A DNA stretch of 64,000 nt from Rhizobium sp. NLR16a (GTDB lineage: Bacteria > Pseudomonadota > Alphaproteobacteria > Rhizobiales > Rhizobiaceae). A program made the translations under genes and the position numbers. The notes below the pieces were generated by a model, which was given only the letters and a program-made list of their open reading frames with translations, searched no databases and had not been told where the DNA came from. The stretch spans positions 893,501 through 957,500 of the forward strand of contig NZ_CP072865.1 of NCBI RefSeq assembly GCF_017948245.1, read 5' to 3'. This document shows positions 55,177 through 64,000 of this stretch, one piece after another (within the stretch, counting starts at the first letter, position 1; each line of letters starts with the position of its first letter).

Positions 55177-56234
55177 GCCAGGAGAAACCGATCCGCGTCC
55201 TCGTTGCCGGCCTCGGCAATATGGGCCGCAGCCATGCGCTTGCCTATCACAACAATCCCGGCTTCGAAATCGTCGGTCTCGTCAATCGCTCGACACCGGA
55301 GCTGGAGCCCGCGCTGCAGGGCTATGCTGTTCATCCTGACTTCACTACGGCCCTTGCCGAGCTGAAGCCGGACCTCTGCTCGATCAACACCTATTCCGAC
55401 AGCCATGCCGATTATGCCGTCGCCGCCTTCGAGGCCGGCTGTCATGTCTTCGTGGAAAAGCCGCTGGCGACCACCGTCGCCGACGCGGAGCGGGTCGTGG
55501 CGGCGGCTGAGAAGGCCGGGCGCAAGCTGGTGATCGGTTATATCCTGCGGCATCACCCATCCTGGACGAAGCTGATCGAGGAGGCGCGCAAGCTCGGCCC
55601 GCCTTACGTCTTCCGCATGAACCTCAACCAGCAGTCCAGCGGCCCGACCTGGGCGACGCACAAGTCGCTGATGCGCACGACCTCGCCGATTGTCGATTGC
55701 GGCGTTCATTATGTCGACGTGATGTGCCAGATGACCGACGCCAGGGCCGTCGAGGTGCGCGGCATGGGGCTGCGCCTGTCCGATGAGATCGCTGCCGACA
55801 TGTATAATTACGGTCAGCTGCAGGTGCTTTTCGAGGACGGTTCGGTCGGCTGGTACGAGGCCGGCTGGGGGCCGATGATCTCGGAGACCGCCTTCTTCGT
55901 GAAGGACGTGATGTCGCCGAAGGGGGCGGTGTCGATTGTCATGGATCCAAACGCCAAGTCCGACGATATCGACACGCACACCAAGACCTCCGTGATCCGT
56001 CTGCATACGGCCGAAACCGGCCCGGACGGCAAGTTCATCCGGCCAGACCAGGACATGAGGATGACGGGTGAGCCCGGTCATCAGGAGCTCTGCGACCTGG
56101 AACAGGCCTTCATGCTGAGGGCGATCCGTGAGGATCTGAACCTCGACCGCCATATGGCGGATGCGGTGGCGTCACTGCGCATCTGCCTTGCCGCCGACGA
56201 GAGCGTGCGCACCGGCCAGCCGGTCAGATTGTAA
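55173..56234 (+). CDS. Gfo/Idh/MocA-family oxidoreductase
   Basis: The 353-residue product has the N-terminal Rossmann motif ([20 protein letters not shown]), the family's [15 protein letters not shown] segment (Lys of EKP, about residue 98) and a C-terminal alpha/beta domain. Members use NAD(P) to oxidise sugars or inositols. It is in the importer operon between permease 2 and the ATPase, and may act on the imported sugar or a derivative. Confidence 0.88.
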   Translation: MSQEKPIRVLVAGLGNMGRSHALAYHNNPGFEIVGLVNRSTPELEPALQGYAVHPDFTTALAELKPDLCSINTYSDSHADYAVAAFEAGCHVFVEKPLATTVADAERVVAAAEKAGRKLVIGYILRHHPSWTKLIEEARKLGPPYVFRMNLNQQSSGPTWATHKSLMRTTSPIVDCGVHYVDVMCQMTDARAVEVRGMGLRLSDEIAADMYNYGQLQVLFEDGSVGWYEAGWGPMISETAFFVKDVMSPKGAVSIVMDPNAKSDDIDTHTKTSVIRLHTAETGPDGKFIRPDQDMRMTGEPGHQELCDLEQAFMLRAIREDLNLDRHMADAVASLRICLAADESVRTGQPVRL

Positions 56235-56244
56235 GGGAAAGACA

Positions 56245-57246
56245 GTGGGATCACTTCAACTCAAATCCATCCGCAAGACCTATGGCACGCATGAGGTGCT
56301 GAAAGGCATCGACCTCGAAGTCAGGGACGGCGAATTCGTCATCTTTGTCGGGCCGTCGGGCTGTGGGAAATCGACGCTGCTGCGCAGCATTGCGGGCCTT
56401 GAGGATGTCACCTCGGGCGCCGTGGTCATCAACGGCCGCGACGAAACGCTGACGCCGCCGGCCAAACGCGGCATCGCCATGGTGTTCCAGTCTTATGCGC
56501 TCTATCCGCACCTGACGGTCAAGGACAATATGGGCCTCGGCCTCAAGCAGGCCGGCACCTCCAGAGAGGAGATCGACAAACGCGTCGGCAAGGCGTCCGG
56601 CATGCTATCGCTGGCACCTTATCTCGCACGTCGGCCGGCAGAGCTTTCCGGCGGCCAGCGCCAGCGCGTCGCGATCGGCCGCGCCATCGTGCGCGAACCG
56701 GAACTCTTCCTGTTCGATGAGCCGCTGTCGAACCTCGATGCGGCGCTACGCGTGCAGACTCGCCTGGAAATCGCTCGGCTGCATCGTAGCCTGAAGGCGA
56801 CGATGATCTACGTCACCCACGACCAGGTCGAGGCGATGACGCTTGCCGACAAGATCGTCGTGTTGAATGCCGGCGCGATCGAACAGATCGGCTCGCCGAT
56901 GGAACTCTATAATCGCCCGGCCAACGTCTTCGTTGCCGGTTTCATCGGCTCGCCTCAGATGAATTTCATCCCGGGCGAGAAGGTCGGCGATCACAGCGCC
57001 AAGACGATCGGGGTGCGCCCCGAACACATGACGCTGTCGCGCGAGCAGGGGAGCTGGGCTGCGAAGGTCGTGCATGTCGAGCATCTCGGCGCCGACACGA
57101 TCATCTATCTGGAATCCGACCAGTGCGGCCTGCTGACGGCGCGCCTCTTCGGCGAGCACCAGTATGAGCCCGACGAAATCGTCTATGCGACGCCGGACCA
57201 GGCGCGCGTGCATCGCTTCGATGCCGACGACCGGGCGATCCGCTGA
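56245..57246 (+). CDS. Sugar ABC transporter ATPase, MalK/UgpC-like
   Basis: The 333-residue product starts with GTG (AAGGGAAAGACA before it): [20 protein letters not shown], Walker [18 protein letters not shown]-loop [12 protein letters not shown], signature [16 protein letters not shown], Walker [13 protein letters not shown], and a short TOBE tail. It is the last gene of the importer unit. A perfect 8-bp hairpin with a T tail ends the operon at 57265-57290. Confidence 0.93.
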   Translation: MGSLQLKSIRKTYGTHEVLKGIDLEVRDGEFVIFVGPSGCGKSTLLRSIAGLEDVTSGAVVINGRDETLTPPAKRGIAMVFQSYALYPHLTVKDNMGLGLKQAGTSREEIDKRVGKASGMLSLAPYLARRPAELSGGQRQRVAIGRAIVREPELFLFDEPLSNLDAALRVQTRLEIARLHRSLKATMIYVTHDQVEAMTLADKIVVLNAGAIEQIGSPMELYNRPANVFVAGFIGSPQMNFIPGEKVGDHSAKTIGVRPEHMTLSREQGSWAAKVVHVEHLGADTIIYLESDQCGLLTARLFGEHQYEPDEIVYATPDQARVHRFDADDRAIR

Positions 57247-57264
57247 GCGGATGACGGAACGAAT

Positions 57265-57290
57265 AGCCCCGCCAGCGTGCGGGGCTTTTG
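57265..57290 (+). terminator. Terminator of the sugar importer operon
   Basis: The arms agccccgc (57265-57272) and gcggggct (57279-57286) are followed by TTTTG. It lies 19 bp after the ATPase stop. Confidence 0.85.
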
Positions 57291-57312
57291 CTTCCAGTCG
57301 GCGCGGGCTCGA

Positions 57313-57618
57313 TCAGCCGAGGACGGGCCGCATGAAGCTGCGCTCATAACTGACGATGCTGCGGTTGCGCTTGTCGAGTTCGAAAGCCGCCTGACATTCC
57401 GGATCACTTGCCATGCGCGTGCGGTAGTCCTCGTAGGTGGCAAGGCTTGAGAAGGAAAACAATGCCACGGCAATGTTGTTGGCGCCTTCAGAGGGTAGGA
57501 AATAACCGTGATGGGTGCCGCCCATCCTATTGACGATCGGAATCCAGAGCCGGGCATATTCCTCGAATTCGGCAAGCTTGTATGGATCGATCACATAGCG
57601 CAGGTGGCAGGTAATCAT
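57313..57618 (-). CDS. NIPSNAP-family protein
   Basis: The 101-residue product has the NIPSNAP fold: HLRYVIDPYKLAEFEEYARL, NRMGGTHHGYFLPSEGANNI, then LFSFSSLATYEDYRTRMASD. These small dimeric alpha/beta barrels are of uncertain function. It is convergent with the importer ATPase and stands alone. No strong Shine-Dalgarno is seen. Confidence 0.88.
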   Translation of the reverse strand: MITCHLRYVIDPYKLAEFEEYARLWIPIVNRMGGTHHGYFLPSEGANNIAVALFSFSSLATYEDYRTRMASDPECQAAFELDKRNRSIVSYERSFMRPVLG

Positions 57619-57766
57619 TGAAATATCCCCTCGCGCAAAATACCGGGCCGCGGGCTGCCCGGCTCGTTTGGTTTATTCAACTTCTGGCACGGAGCTGGGA
57701 GAGTTCAAGCGCTTTGTCGTGATGGCTGCATCACCTTTTCTGACAGTTCGGGCGGCCTGAAATGAA

Positions 57767-57792
57767 AAAGGCGCTGCGTCGGCGGCGCCTTT
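57767..57792 (-). terminator. Terminator of the second PotABCD-like operon
   Basis: The arms aaaggcgc and gcgccttt (57767-57774 and 57785-57792) are perfect. On the minus strand the tail reads TTCATTTC. It is 22 bp after the ATPase stop at 57814. Confidence 0.8.
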
Positions 57793-57813
57793 CGCACGAG
57801 TTGCGTTTCCGGA

Positions 57814-58875
57814 TCAGTCGCGGATGATCAGCAGGTCGGCTGCCATGAAGCGCAGCGTCACGGTTTCGCCGGCCTGCGGTGGCGTGGTGCCGGGGCTGTT
57901 GAACATGTCGAAGGAGATGACGTTGCCGCCGACATCCATTCGGGTGCGGATGACCGAGCCTAAGAAGTGAGCCGAGACGACTTGGCCCGTCAGCGCGGTG
58001 TCGCTTCTGGCGCTGTCGGAGAGGGAGCCGGCTTCCGGGCGCAGCGCCAGCGAGATGGTTTCGCCGGCCTTGTTGGCTGCGACCGACTGCTTCAGCGTGA
58101 TCTTCTGATCGCCGATCTGGATGAGGTTGGCATCGGGATCGACGACCTTGGCCTCAATGAGGTTCAATGTGCCGACGAACGAGGCGACGAAGCGCGTGGC
58201 TGGCGTGTTGTAGATCTCGAAGGGCGAACCGATCTGATCGGCCTTGCCGGCATTCATGACGACGATGCGATCGGAGATCGACAGCGCCTCTTCCTGATCG
58301 TGGGTGACGAAAACAGTGGTGATGCCGAGCTGTTGCTGGATCTGGCGAATTTCCTCGCGCAGCGATACGCGGATCTTGGCGTCGAGTGCGGAGAGCGGCT
58401 CGTCGAGCAACAGCACCTGCGGCTTGACGGCAAGCGCGCGGGCGAGCGCCACGCGCTGCTGCTGGCCGCCCGACATCTGGTAAGGGAAGCGATCGGCAAG
58501 GTGATCGAGCTTAATCAGGCCGAGCATTTCCTTGACGCGGGCGTCGATCTCGGGCTTGGCGGCGCCGGCGACCTTGAGGCCGAAGGCGACATTGTCGTGC
58601 ACCGTCATGTTCGGGAACAACGCGTAGGCCTGGAAGACCATGCCGATATTGCGCTGGTTCGGCTTCAGCGAGCTCTGGTCCTTGCCGTTGATGGTCAGCG
58701 TGCCGCCGGTCGGTGTTTCAAAGCCGGCGATCATGCGCAAAACGGTCGTCTTGCCGCAGCCCGACGGTCCGAGGAAGGAGACGAATTCACCCTTCTCGAT
58801 GTTCATGTTGAAGTTCTTGACGACCTGGACCGGGCCGAAGGATTTCTGAATGTTGTTCAGTGCGAGAAAGGACAT
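57814..58875 (-). CDS. ABC transporter ATPase, PotA-like (second set)
   Basis: The 353-residue product has Walker A GPSGCGKTTVLRMIAG, Q-loop MVFQAYALFPNM, signature MSGGQQQRVALARALA, Walker B VLLLDEPLSALD and a TOBE domain (residues about 270-350). It is the last gene of the minus-strand operon. Unlike many PotA proteins, the TOBE part is distinct from that of the first set, so a different substrate is likely. Confidence 0.93.
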   Translation of the reverse strand: MSFLALNNIQKSFGPVQVVKNFNMNIEKGEFVSFLGPSGCGKTTVLRMIAGFETPTGGTLTINGKDQSSLKPNQRNIGMVFQAYALFPNMTVHDNVAFGLKVAGAAKPEIDARVKEMLGLIKLDHLADRFPYQMSGGQQQRVALARALAVKPQVLLLDEPLSALDAKIRVSLREEIRQIQQQLGITTVFVTHDQEEALSISDRIVVMNAGKADQIGSPFEIYNTPATRFVASFVGTLNLIEAKVVDPDANLIQIGDQKITLKQSVAANKAGETISLALRPEAGSLSDSARSDTALTGQVVSAHFLGSVIRTRMDVGGNVISFDMFNSPGTTPPQAGETVTLRFMAADLLIIRD

Positions 58876-58887
58876 GAGCCAGTTACC

Positions 58888-59676
58888 TTAAGCCTTTGCC
58901 GGGCGGGCTTTGCCGAAGCGGGAAACGAGGTTGAGCAGGCCCATGCTGAGCCAGGTGATCGAGAAGGCGATGACGGCGAGCGCCGAAGGCTCGTAGGCCT
59001 TGTTGGCGCCGACGAGCTGCAGGTACGGACCGAAGGCCGGGCGGTTGAGCAGCGCGGCGAAGGTGAATTCGCCCATGACGATCGCCAGCGTGATGAAGGC
59101 GCCGGAGAGTACGCCGCTCATCACGTTCGGGAAGATGCAGCGGAACATGATGGTCGTCCAGCGGGCGCCGAGGCTTTCGGCCGCCTCCGTCAGCGTGCGG
59201 ACATCGATGGCGCGCATGGCGGTATCGACAGCGCGGTACATGTAGGGCAGGGACAGCGTGATATAGGAGAAGACCAGCAGGGCGTTAGTCCCTGTCGTCG
59301 AACCCGTCAGCGGCAAGTAGGATGACGAATTGTACATTCTGAGGTAGCCGAAGACGATGACGATCGCCGGAATGACGAGCGGCAGCAGCGTGATGAACTC
59401 GACGACCGGACGCATCTGCGGCAGGCGCAGCCGCACCCAATAGGCCGTCGGCACCACGAGCAGCATGCCGAAGACGATGGTGAGCAACGCCATCAGCATG
59501 GAATAGCCGAAGGTCTCGCGGAACTGAATGTCCGAGAAAACCGACTGATAGGCGTCGAGGCTGTATTCGCCGCGGCGCATGCGCAGCGAAAATTCGACGG
59601 TGCCGATCAGTGGGATGATGAAATAGGATGCGCCGAGAATGATGGCAGCCCAGGCTCCGAGACGTTGTGTTTTCAT
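58888..59676 (-). CDS. ABC transporter permease, PotC-like (second set)
   Basis: The 262-residue inner-membrane permease has the EAA loop TEAAESLGARWTTIMFRCIFPNVMSG. The ATG at 59676 overlaps the previous gene's stop (ATGA). It is translationally coupled to the PotB-like gene and followed 12 bp later by the ATPase. Confidence 0.92.
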   Translation of the reverse strand: MKTQRLGAWAAIILGASYFIIPLIGTVEFSLRMRRGEYSLDAYQSVFSDIQFRETFGYSMLMALLTIVFGMLLVVPTAYWVRLRLPQMRPVVEFITLLPLVIPAIVIVFGYLRMYNSSSYLPLTGSTTGTNALLVFSYITLSLPYMYRAVDTAMRAIDVRTLTEAAESLGARWTTIMFRCIFPNVMSGVLSGAFITLAIVMGEFTFAALLNRPAFGPYLQLVGANKAYEPSALAVIAFSITWLSMGLLNLVSRFGKARPAKA

Positions 59677-60566
59677 TTCTGCCACCGCTCGGCGCGCATG
59701 CGCAGCATGAGATAAAGGATGTTGGATACGCCTGTGATGACAATCATGCCGAGAGCGATGGCGTAACCGAGGTTGGCATTGTGCAGAACGTCTCCGCGGA
59801 TCTGCGCGTAGAGCAGGATCGGCACGATGTTCAGCGAACTGCCGGTCAGCGCGAAGGCGGTGGCGATGGCGCCGAAGGCGTTGGCGAAGAGCAGCAGAGT
59901 CGTGCCGAGCAGGCTCGGCCAGAGGATCGGCAGGGCGACCATCGTCCAGTATTGGCGGTTGGTGGCGCCGAGGATTTGCGATGCTTCGCGCCATTCCTTC
60001 TTCATGCCGTCGAGCGCCGGCGTCAGGATCAGCACCATCAGCGGGATCTGGAAATACATGTAGGTGATAGTGAGGCCGAGGAAAGACAGCAGGTTGAAAC
60101 CTGTGCCATAGAGATTGAAGCCGAACCATTCCCGCAGGAAAACCGTCACGAGCCCGGTGCGGCCAAGTGTTGCGAGAAAGGCGAAGGCGAGCGGCACGCC
60201 GGCGAAATTCGAGGCGACGCCGGAGAAGGTCAGAAGCGTCGAGCGCACCGAGGCGGGCAGGCCGCCGAGCACGACGGCCCAGGCGAGGAAGAAGCCGATC
60301 AGCGCGCCGCCGAGAGCGGAGGCGACGGACACGCGAATACTGATCCAGTAGGCGCTGATAATGGATGGAGTGAAGAGATCGCCGATATTCTTCAGCGTGA
60401 AATCGCCCTCGGGCGTCAGGAACGCGCCGGCCACGAGATAAAGCGTGGGGATGATCAGGAACAGCAGGGAAAAAATAATGAAGGGTGCAATACCCAGCCA
60501 GTCGATCACGCGGTCTTTGTTGATCAAGGGGGCGCTGCTTACCATCGGTGTTGAAACGGTACTCAT
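59673..60566 (-). CDS. ABC transporter permease, PotB-like (second set)
   Basis: The 297-residue permease has six TM segments (WLGIAPFIIFSLLFLIIPTL first) and the EAA loop EASQILGATNRQYWTMVALPILWPS. It overlaps the next gene by 4 bp. A 10-bp hairpin (60601-60625) lies between it and the binding-protein gene. Confidence 0.92.
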   Translation of the reverse strand: MSTVSTPMVSSAPLINKDRVIDWLGIAPFIIFSLLFLIIPTLYLVAGAFLTPEGDFTLKNIGDLFTPSIISAYWISIRVSVASALGGALIGFFLAWAVVLGGLPASVRSTLLTFSGVASNFAGVPLAFAFLATLGRTGLVTVFLREWFGFNLYGTGFNLLSFLGLTITYMYFQIPLMVLILTPALDGMKKEWREASQILGATNRQYWTMVALPILWPSLLGTTLLLFANAFGAIATAFALTGSSLNIVPILLYAQIRGDVLHNANLGYAIALGMIVITGVSNILYLMLRMRAERWQK

Positions 60567-60600
60567 GGAAAGCTCATCCTGGGGCGTCGGAGTGAGAAAG

Positions 60601-60625
60601 CCTCCCCGCCTTTTGGGCGGGGAGG
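60601..60625 (-). repeat. Hairpin between binding-protein and permease genes
   Basis: Arms cctccccgcc (60601-60610) and ggcggggagg (60616-60625) are perfect with a 5-nt loop. It sits right after the binding-protein stop and before the permease gene. It resembles the intergenic hairpins in the other two ABC operons. Confidence 0.75.
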
Positions 60626-60637
60626 CCGGATCGGATT

Positions 60638-61741
60638 TTACTTGACGGCTGCGCCGACGACGGAATCCCAGTTCTTGGTGATGGCTTCCTTGCCGGCAGC
60701 CTGTTCTTCGAGCGTCGGGAAGACAGCCTTTTCATAGGCTGCTGCCGGCGGCAGCTTGTCGAGCAGGTCCTTCGGGATCTTGTTGTTCTTGGCAAGATCG
60801 TTGAAGCGGATCGGGTGACAATAGCCCTTCAGCCAGCCGAGCTGACCTTCGTCGGAGTAGAGGTATTCCATCCAGAGCTTGGCAGCGTTCGGGTGCGGAG
60901 CGAAGGCGGAGATCGCCTGCACATAGACGCCGGCAACGACGCCGGTCTTCGGAACGACGACTTCGAACGGGGGATTGCCCTTCAGGCTTTCACCCCACGA
61001 AAGTGCGTTGTAGTCCCAGGCGACGATGATCGGCGTGGAGCCCTGCGCGAAGGGGGCAGCCTTGCCGACGACCGGCACGAAGTTGCCGGCCTTGTTGAGT
61101 TCGGCGAAGAACTTCAGGCCTTCTTCGCCTGCCTTGGCTGCATCACCGCCGGACGCGGAAAGGCCAGCGGCATACACGCCCTGGACGGCCTGGTTGGCCG
61201 TGCGCGGGTCGCCGGCGAGTGCGACGGTGTTTGCATAGTCGCTCTTCTTCAGGTCTGCCCAGTCTGCCGGCGATTCCTTGACGAGATCCTTGTTCACGAG
61301 GAACGAGAGAACGCCGTAATAGTCGCCGTACCAGTAGCCTTCGGAATCTTTTGCGGAATCCGGGATCGAGTCCCAGGTGGAGACCTTGTAGGGCTGGATC
61401 AGGCCGTCCTTCTTGGCGGACGGGCCGAAGGAGAGGCCGACGTCGATGACATCGGGAGCCTGCGGGCCGGTGTTGCCCTTGTTGGCCTTGATGGCTTCGA
61501 TTTCGTCGCCCGAACCGGCATCCGGGTTCAGTTCGTTGACTTCGAGACCATACTTGGCCTTGAAGCCGGCAATGACGTCGCCGTAGCCGCACCAGTCATG
61601 CGGAAGGGCGATCGTGGTCAGCGTGCCTTCCTTCTTGGCGGCGGCGATGAGTTCAGCGCTCGGTTCTGCGGCAGCAATCGCGGTCGAAGCCACGATCATC
61701 GCAGTAGAAAGCGACAGGAGTCGAGAAAGATTAGAGATCAC
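60638..61741 (-). CDS. Extracellular solute-binding protein (second set)
   Basis: The 367-residue product has a signal peptide (LSTAMIVASTAIAAAEP) and the type II binding-protein fold of the iron/polyamine/thiamine class: AKKEGTLTTIALPHDWCGYG, YGLEVNELNPDAGSGDEIEA, LSFGPSAKKDGLIQPYKVST, PIIVAWDYNALSWGESLKGN. It is the first gene of the operon. The ligand is unknown. The RpiR gene starts 1 kb upstream on the same strand. Confidence 0.9.
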   Translation of the reverse strand: MISNLSRLLSLSTAMIVASTAIAAAEPSAELIAAAKKEGTLTTIALPHDWCGYGDVIAGFKAKYGLEVNELNPDAGSGDEIEAIKANKGNTGPQAPDVIDVGLSFGPSAKKDGLIQPYKVSTWDSIPDSAKDSEGYWYGDYYGVLSFLVNKDLVKESPADWADLKKSDYANTVALAGDPRTANQAVQGVYAAGLSASGGDAAKAGEEGLKFFAELNKAGNFVPVVGKAAPFAQGSTPIIVAWDYNALSWGESLKGNPPFEVVVPKTGVVAGVYVQAISAFAPHPNAAKLWMEYLYSDEGQLGWLKGYCHPIRFNDLAKNNKIPKDLLDKLPPAAAYEKAVFPTLEEQAAGKEAITKNWDSVVGAAVK

Positions 61742-61930
61742 TGTTGTTCTCCTTCGGGTTTTCAGTGTCTGGCGATGCTGTTAATTAGCTTACATGAAGC
61801 TTGTGTGACGGTTGGATGACGTTAATTTTGCCGGGATAGCAGGCGCTTGCGACAGATGTTTCGATTGCGACTGCATCGCTCACTTCCGCCAAATCCGTCA
61901 TTGTTTTTCCTCTCCTTTAGTCTTGTCCTC

Positions 61931-62803
61931 CTAACCGAGTTTGCGGAAAAGCGTGGTCTGCTCGAACAAGCCCTCCAGGGTCTTCATGCGTTCCTTCGTC
62001 TCATCCCAGGTGGAATTCTGAACGGCCTCGATCAGCGCCTCGACGATGAAAAGAGTAACGACGGACGAATCCCAGGCTGAGGGCGCCTCGATCCGCACAC
62101 GGAAGGCATGCCTGGCCAGCTTGGCGGCGGGCGAGCCCCACTGGTCGGTGAAGACGACGATTTCGGCGCCGCGCTTTCGGGCGGCGGTTGCCAGGCTCAC
62201 CATCTCCTGTTCGTAACGGCGGATATCGAAGATGATCAGGATATCGCCGGCATTCATGTTGAGGACATATTGCGGCCAGCTGCTGGAATTGGAGGACAGC
62301 AGCGTCGTGGCAGGCCGGATGACCTGCATATGCGTGAAGAAATATTCGGCAAGGGCGCCGGTGATGCGGCCGCCGACGAAGTAGAGGCCGCGCTTGCGGT
62401 CCGACAGCAGCGAGGCGACGCTGTCGAAGGTCGCGGTGTCGAGATCGGTCAGCGTCTGGCGCAGATTGCCCATGATGGCATCGGCGAAACGGTTGAGGAT
62501 ATGGGTTCCCGGTGCATTCTGCGCCCAGCGATCATGCTTGGCAATTGGGTTGGAGATCGTCGCTTCGACCTCCAGATGCAGGTGCGCCTGAAAATCCGGA
62601 TAGCCTTTGAAGCCGAGCTTTTGCACCATGCGCACGACGGTCGGCGTGGACACGCCGGCATTCTCGGCGATGGTGGTAATACTGCCGAGGCCGGACACCG
62701 GATAATTGTCGAGAAGGCTTTCAGCCAATTGTTTTTCGGCGCGCGTCAACAGCCCGAAATGCGAGTGTATGACGTCCGAAACCGTCTTTGACGCAACTGT
62801 CAC
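61931..62803 (-). CDS. MurR/RpiR-family regulator
   Basis: The 290-residue product has an N-terminal RpiR HTH (TTIAENAGVSTPTVVRMVQK, LGFKGYPDFQAHLHLEVEAT) and a C-terminal SIS domain (DRKRGLYFVGGRITGALAEY, NMNAGDILIIFDIRRYEQEM, KRGAEIVVFTDQWGSPAAKL). SIS domains bind phosphosugars. It lies upstream of the binding-protein operon on the same strand, and divergent from the N-formylglutamate-amidohydrolase-like gene. It probably controls one or both units. Confidence 0.92.
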   Translation of the reverse strand: MTVASKTVSDVIHSHFGLLTRAEKQLAESLLDNYPVSGLGSITTIAENAGVSTPTVVRMVQKLGFKGYPDFQAHLHLEVEATISNPIAKHDRWAQNAPGTHILNRFADAIMGNLRQTLTDLDTATFDSVASLLSDRKRGLYFVGGRITGALAEYFFTHMQVIRPATTLLSSNSSSWPQYVLNMNAGDILIIFDIRRYEQEMVSLATAARKRGAEIVVFTDQWGSPAAKLARHAFRVRIEAPSAWDSSVVTLFIVEALIEAVQNSTWDETKERMKTLEGLFEQTTLFRKLG

Positions 62804-62888
62804 CTAATCTTGCTCCCCGGGATGGTCTAGCGCCACTTTCCCAACCAAAGTTAACAACGCTGTCATAATCCATGTCAACCGGTGTCAT

Positions 62889-62944
62889 GAAAAGAATTTT
62901 TCAGAGGATGCTTGACAGTGATGGAAACCTGAAGAATTCTTTTC
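62889..62944. promoter_or_regulatory. Inverted repeat between the RpiR and amidohydrolase genes
   Basis: gaaaagaatttttcag (62889-62904) and ctgaagaattcttttc (62929-62944) are inverted copies with one mismatch. The half-site GAA/TTC type fits RpiR operators. Both lie between the divergent starts. Confidence 0.6.
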
Positions 62945-62970
62945 TTATAACATTTTATTAATGGATAGGA

Positions 62971-63750
62971 GTGGCGCCTTTGGTGCTGGCCCGGCCGAAA
63001 ATCCTCAGCGAAGCGGACGGCAACTGCGTCGGGATCGAGCGCGTCGGCGGCCAGAGCCCGGTGTTGCTCGTCTGCGAGCACGCTTCCAATGCGCTTCCTG
63101 CCTGCTTCAGCGATCTCGGTTTGCCGAGCGAAGCGCTGTCGAGCCATATTGCGTGGGACCCCGGCGCGCTCGCCGTTGCCCGCGCCATATCGCAAGCACT
63201 CGACGCAACGCTCGTCTACCAGCGCTTCTCCCGACTCATCTACGACTGCAACCGGCCGCCGAGTTCACCGGGCGCCATGCCGGAGACCAGCGAAATCTAT
63301 GCCATTCCCGGCAACAAAGATTTGACCGCCGAAGAACGCCTGGCGCGCACCGATGCGCTCTACGTGCCATTTCACGACGCCATTCGCGAGCTGATCCGCG
63401 ATCGCAGGGCGAGGGGGCAAGACAGCATTATCGTGACGATGCACAGCTTCACGCCGGTCTATCACGGCCGGCAACGCGCCGTCGAACTTGGCATACTGCA
63501 CGACGAAGATAGCCGGCTGGCCGACCGCATGATGGATGCTGCTGCTGAAGCGCCGCTTTACAGGACTGAACGCAACCAGCCTTATGGGCCGGAGGACGGC
63601 GTGACCCACACGCTGATCCTGCACGGGCTTTCGAACGGCTTGCGCAATGTGATGATCGAGGTCCGCAACGACCTCGTCGCAGACGATGGCGGCCAAAGGG
63701 TCATGGCCGACTATCTGACAGGGCTTCTCCAGCGCAGCCTGGAAGCCTGA
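62971..63750 (+). CDS. N-formylglutamate amidohydrolase-like protein
   Basis: The product (up to 259 residues) has the FGase fold: VLLVCEHASNALPACFSDLG, HIAWDPGALAVARAISQALD, FSRLIYDCNRPP, IVTMHSFTPVYHGRQRAVEL (metal-binding His in HSF), MIEVRNDLVAD. HutG-type members hydrolyse N-formylglutamate; other members act on related N-formyl or N-acyl amino acids. The start is uncertain: GTG 62971 has GGA too close, while TTG 62980 or GTG 62983 are better spaced from AGGAG. An APC permease follows 120 bp downstream. Confidence 0.85.
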   Translation: MAPLVLARPKILSEADGNCVGIERVGGQSPVLLVCEHASNALPACFSDLGLPSEALSSHIAWDPGALAVARAISQALDATLVYQRFSRLIYDCNRPPSSPGAMPETSEIYAIPGNKDLTAEERLARTDALYVPFHDAIRELIRDRRARGQDSIIVTMHSFTPVYHGRQRAVELGILHDEDSRLADRMMDAAAEAPLYRTERNQPYGPEDGVTHTLILHGLSNGLRNVMIEVRNDLVADDGGQRVMADYLTGLLQRSLEA

Positions 63751-63869
63751 ATAAAAAAAGACCCGAGGGAGCAGTTTATCTGCGGACGTCCGCACGGCGA
63801 AAATGCCGCGGGCAATTGGCACTGAACCGGCCTGCAATCCCGCGGCCGGTTCGTCAACAGGGGGAAGTC

Positions 63870-64000
63870 ATGTCGGACTACACCGAACTGGACAAGAAGC
63901 AGGATGTGCACATCCTGCATTCCATGGGCTATGCCCAGGAACTCGAACGGCGAATGAGCTCATTCTCGAATTTCGCCGTCTCATTCTCCATTATCTGCAT
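63870..64000 (+). CDS. APC-family amino-acid permease, N-terminal part (runs off window)
   Basis: The frame from ATG 63870 (AGGGGGAAGTC before it) reads MSDYTELDKKQDVHILHSMG, then YAQELERRMSSFSNFAVSFS and IICI at the window edge. The pattern FSNFAVSFSIICI is the entry to the first TM of APC transporters related to GABA/ethanolamine permeases. Only 43 residues are visible. It follows the amidohydrolase gene on the same strand. Confidence 0.7.
   Translation, partial: MSDYTELDKKQDVHILHSMGYAQELERRMSSFSNFAVSFSIIC

Overview
The window reads as chromosome of a Rhizobium of the leguminosarum/etli group (Alphaproteobacteria). The evidence is high-GC coding with GCC/GGC/CTG-rich codon use, a cinR-cinI-cinS quorum-sensing locus, paired copies of a RIME1-like intergenic element, and rhizobial families such as DUF6894, DUF1236, DUF930 and RopB/Omp25-type porins. 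No search could be run, so assignments rest on recognised motifs and family resemblance.

Layout. Positions 1-2000 hold the 3' end of a TPR gene, a decayed IS110-family element and a palindrome-rich spacer. Positions 2000-15300 are a core block: carA (minus strand), a YqeY-like gene, then dnaG, recQ, kbl, tdh, a GFA-family gene and rpoD. The primase-sigma pair is thus interrupted by a RecQ helicase and the threonine-to-glycine genes. Positions 15300-27990 are small accessory genes: a DUF930 envelope protein, a kinase-like protein with an overlapping 53-residue ORF, AraC/EamA/B3-B4, two DUF6894 genes, a Crp-type regulator, a DUF922 protein, YjbQ, two tandem secreted paralogues, a SIMPL protein, a lipoprotein and an outer-membrane barrel protein. 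Positions 28000-34900 are the least orderly part: a solitary glycosyltransferase, a DUF1236 remnant abutting tRNA-Ile2(CAU), a lone receiver domain, cinRIS, a GIY-YIG pseudogene set among direct repeats, and several small ORFs.

Positions 35500-64000 are mainly transport and catabolism. Three ABC importers appear. (a) A PotABCD-like set has a divergent FCD-GntR regulator and is followed by a hydantoin-type racemase, a flavin-reductase-like protein and a UPF0303 protein. (b) A sugar importer with a Gfo/Idh oxidoreductase is divergent from a BadF-type sugar kinase and a UTRA-GntR regulator, probably for N-acetylglucosamine or a related amino sugar. (c) A second PotABCD-like set lies with an RpiR regulator, divergent from an N-formylglutamate-amidohydrolase-like gene and the start of an APC permease. 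Between (a) and (b) lie a DUF2799 lipoprotein, an AGE-family epimerase, metH with a perfect 20-bp palindrome in front of it (a candidate SahR operator), and a PemK/Phd toxin-antitoxin pair.

A recurrent theme is the hairpin between the solute-binding-protein gene and the first permease gene in all three ABC operons, which suggests mRNA-level control of subunit ratio. No wholly new defence or mobile system was seen. The best candidates for something undescribed are cluster (a), the tandem secreted paralogues, the structured spacer upstream of dnaG and the overlapping 53-residue ORF. No CRISPR array, rRNA or prophage was found.
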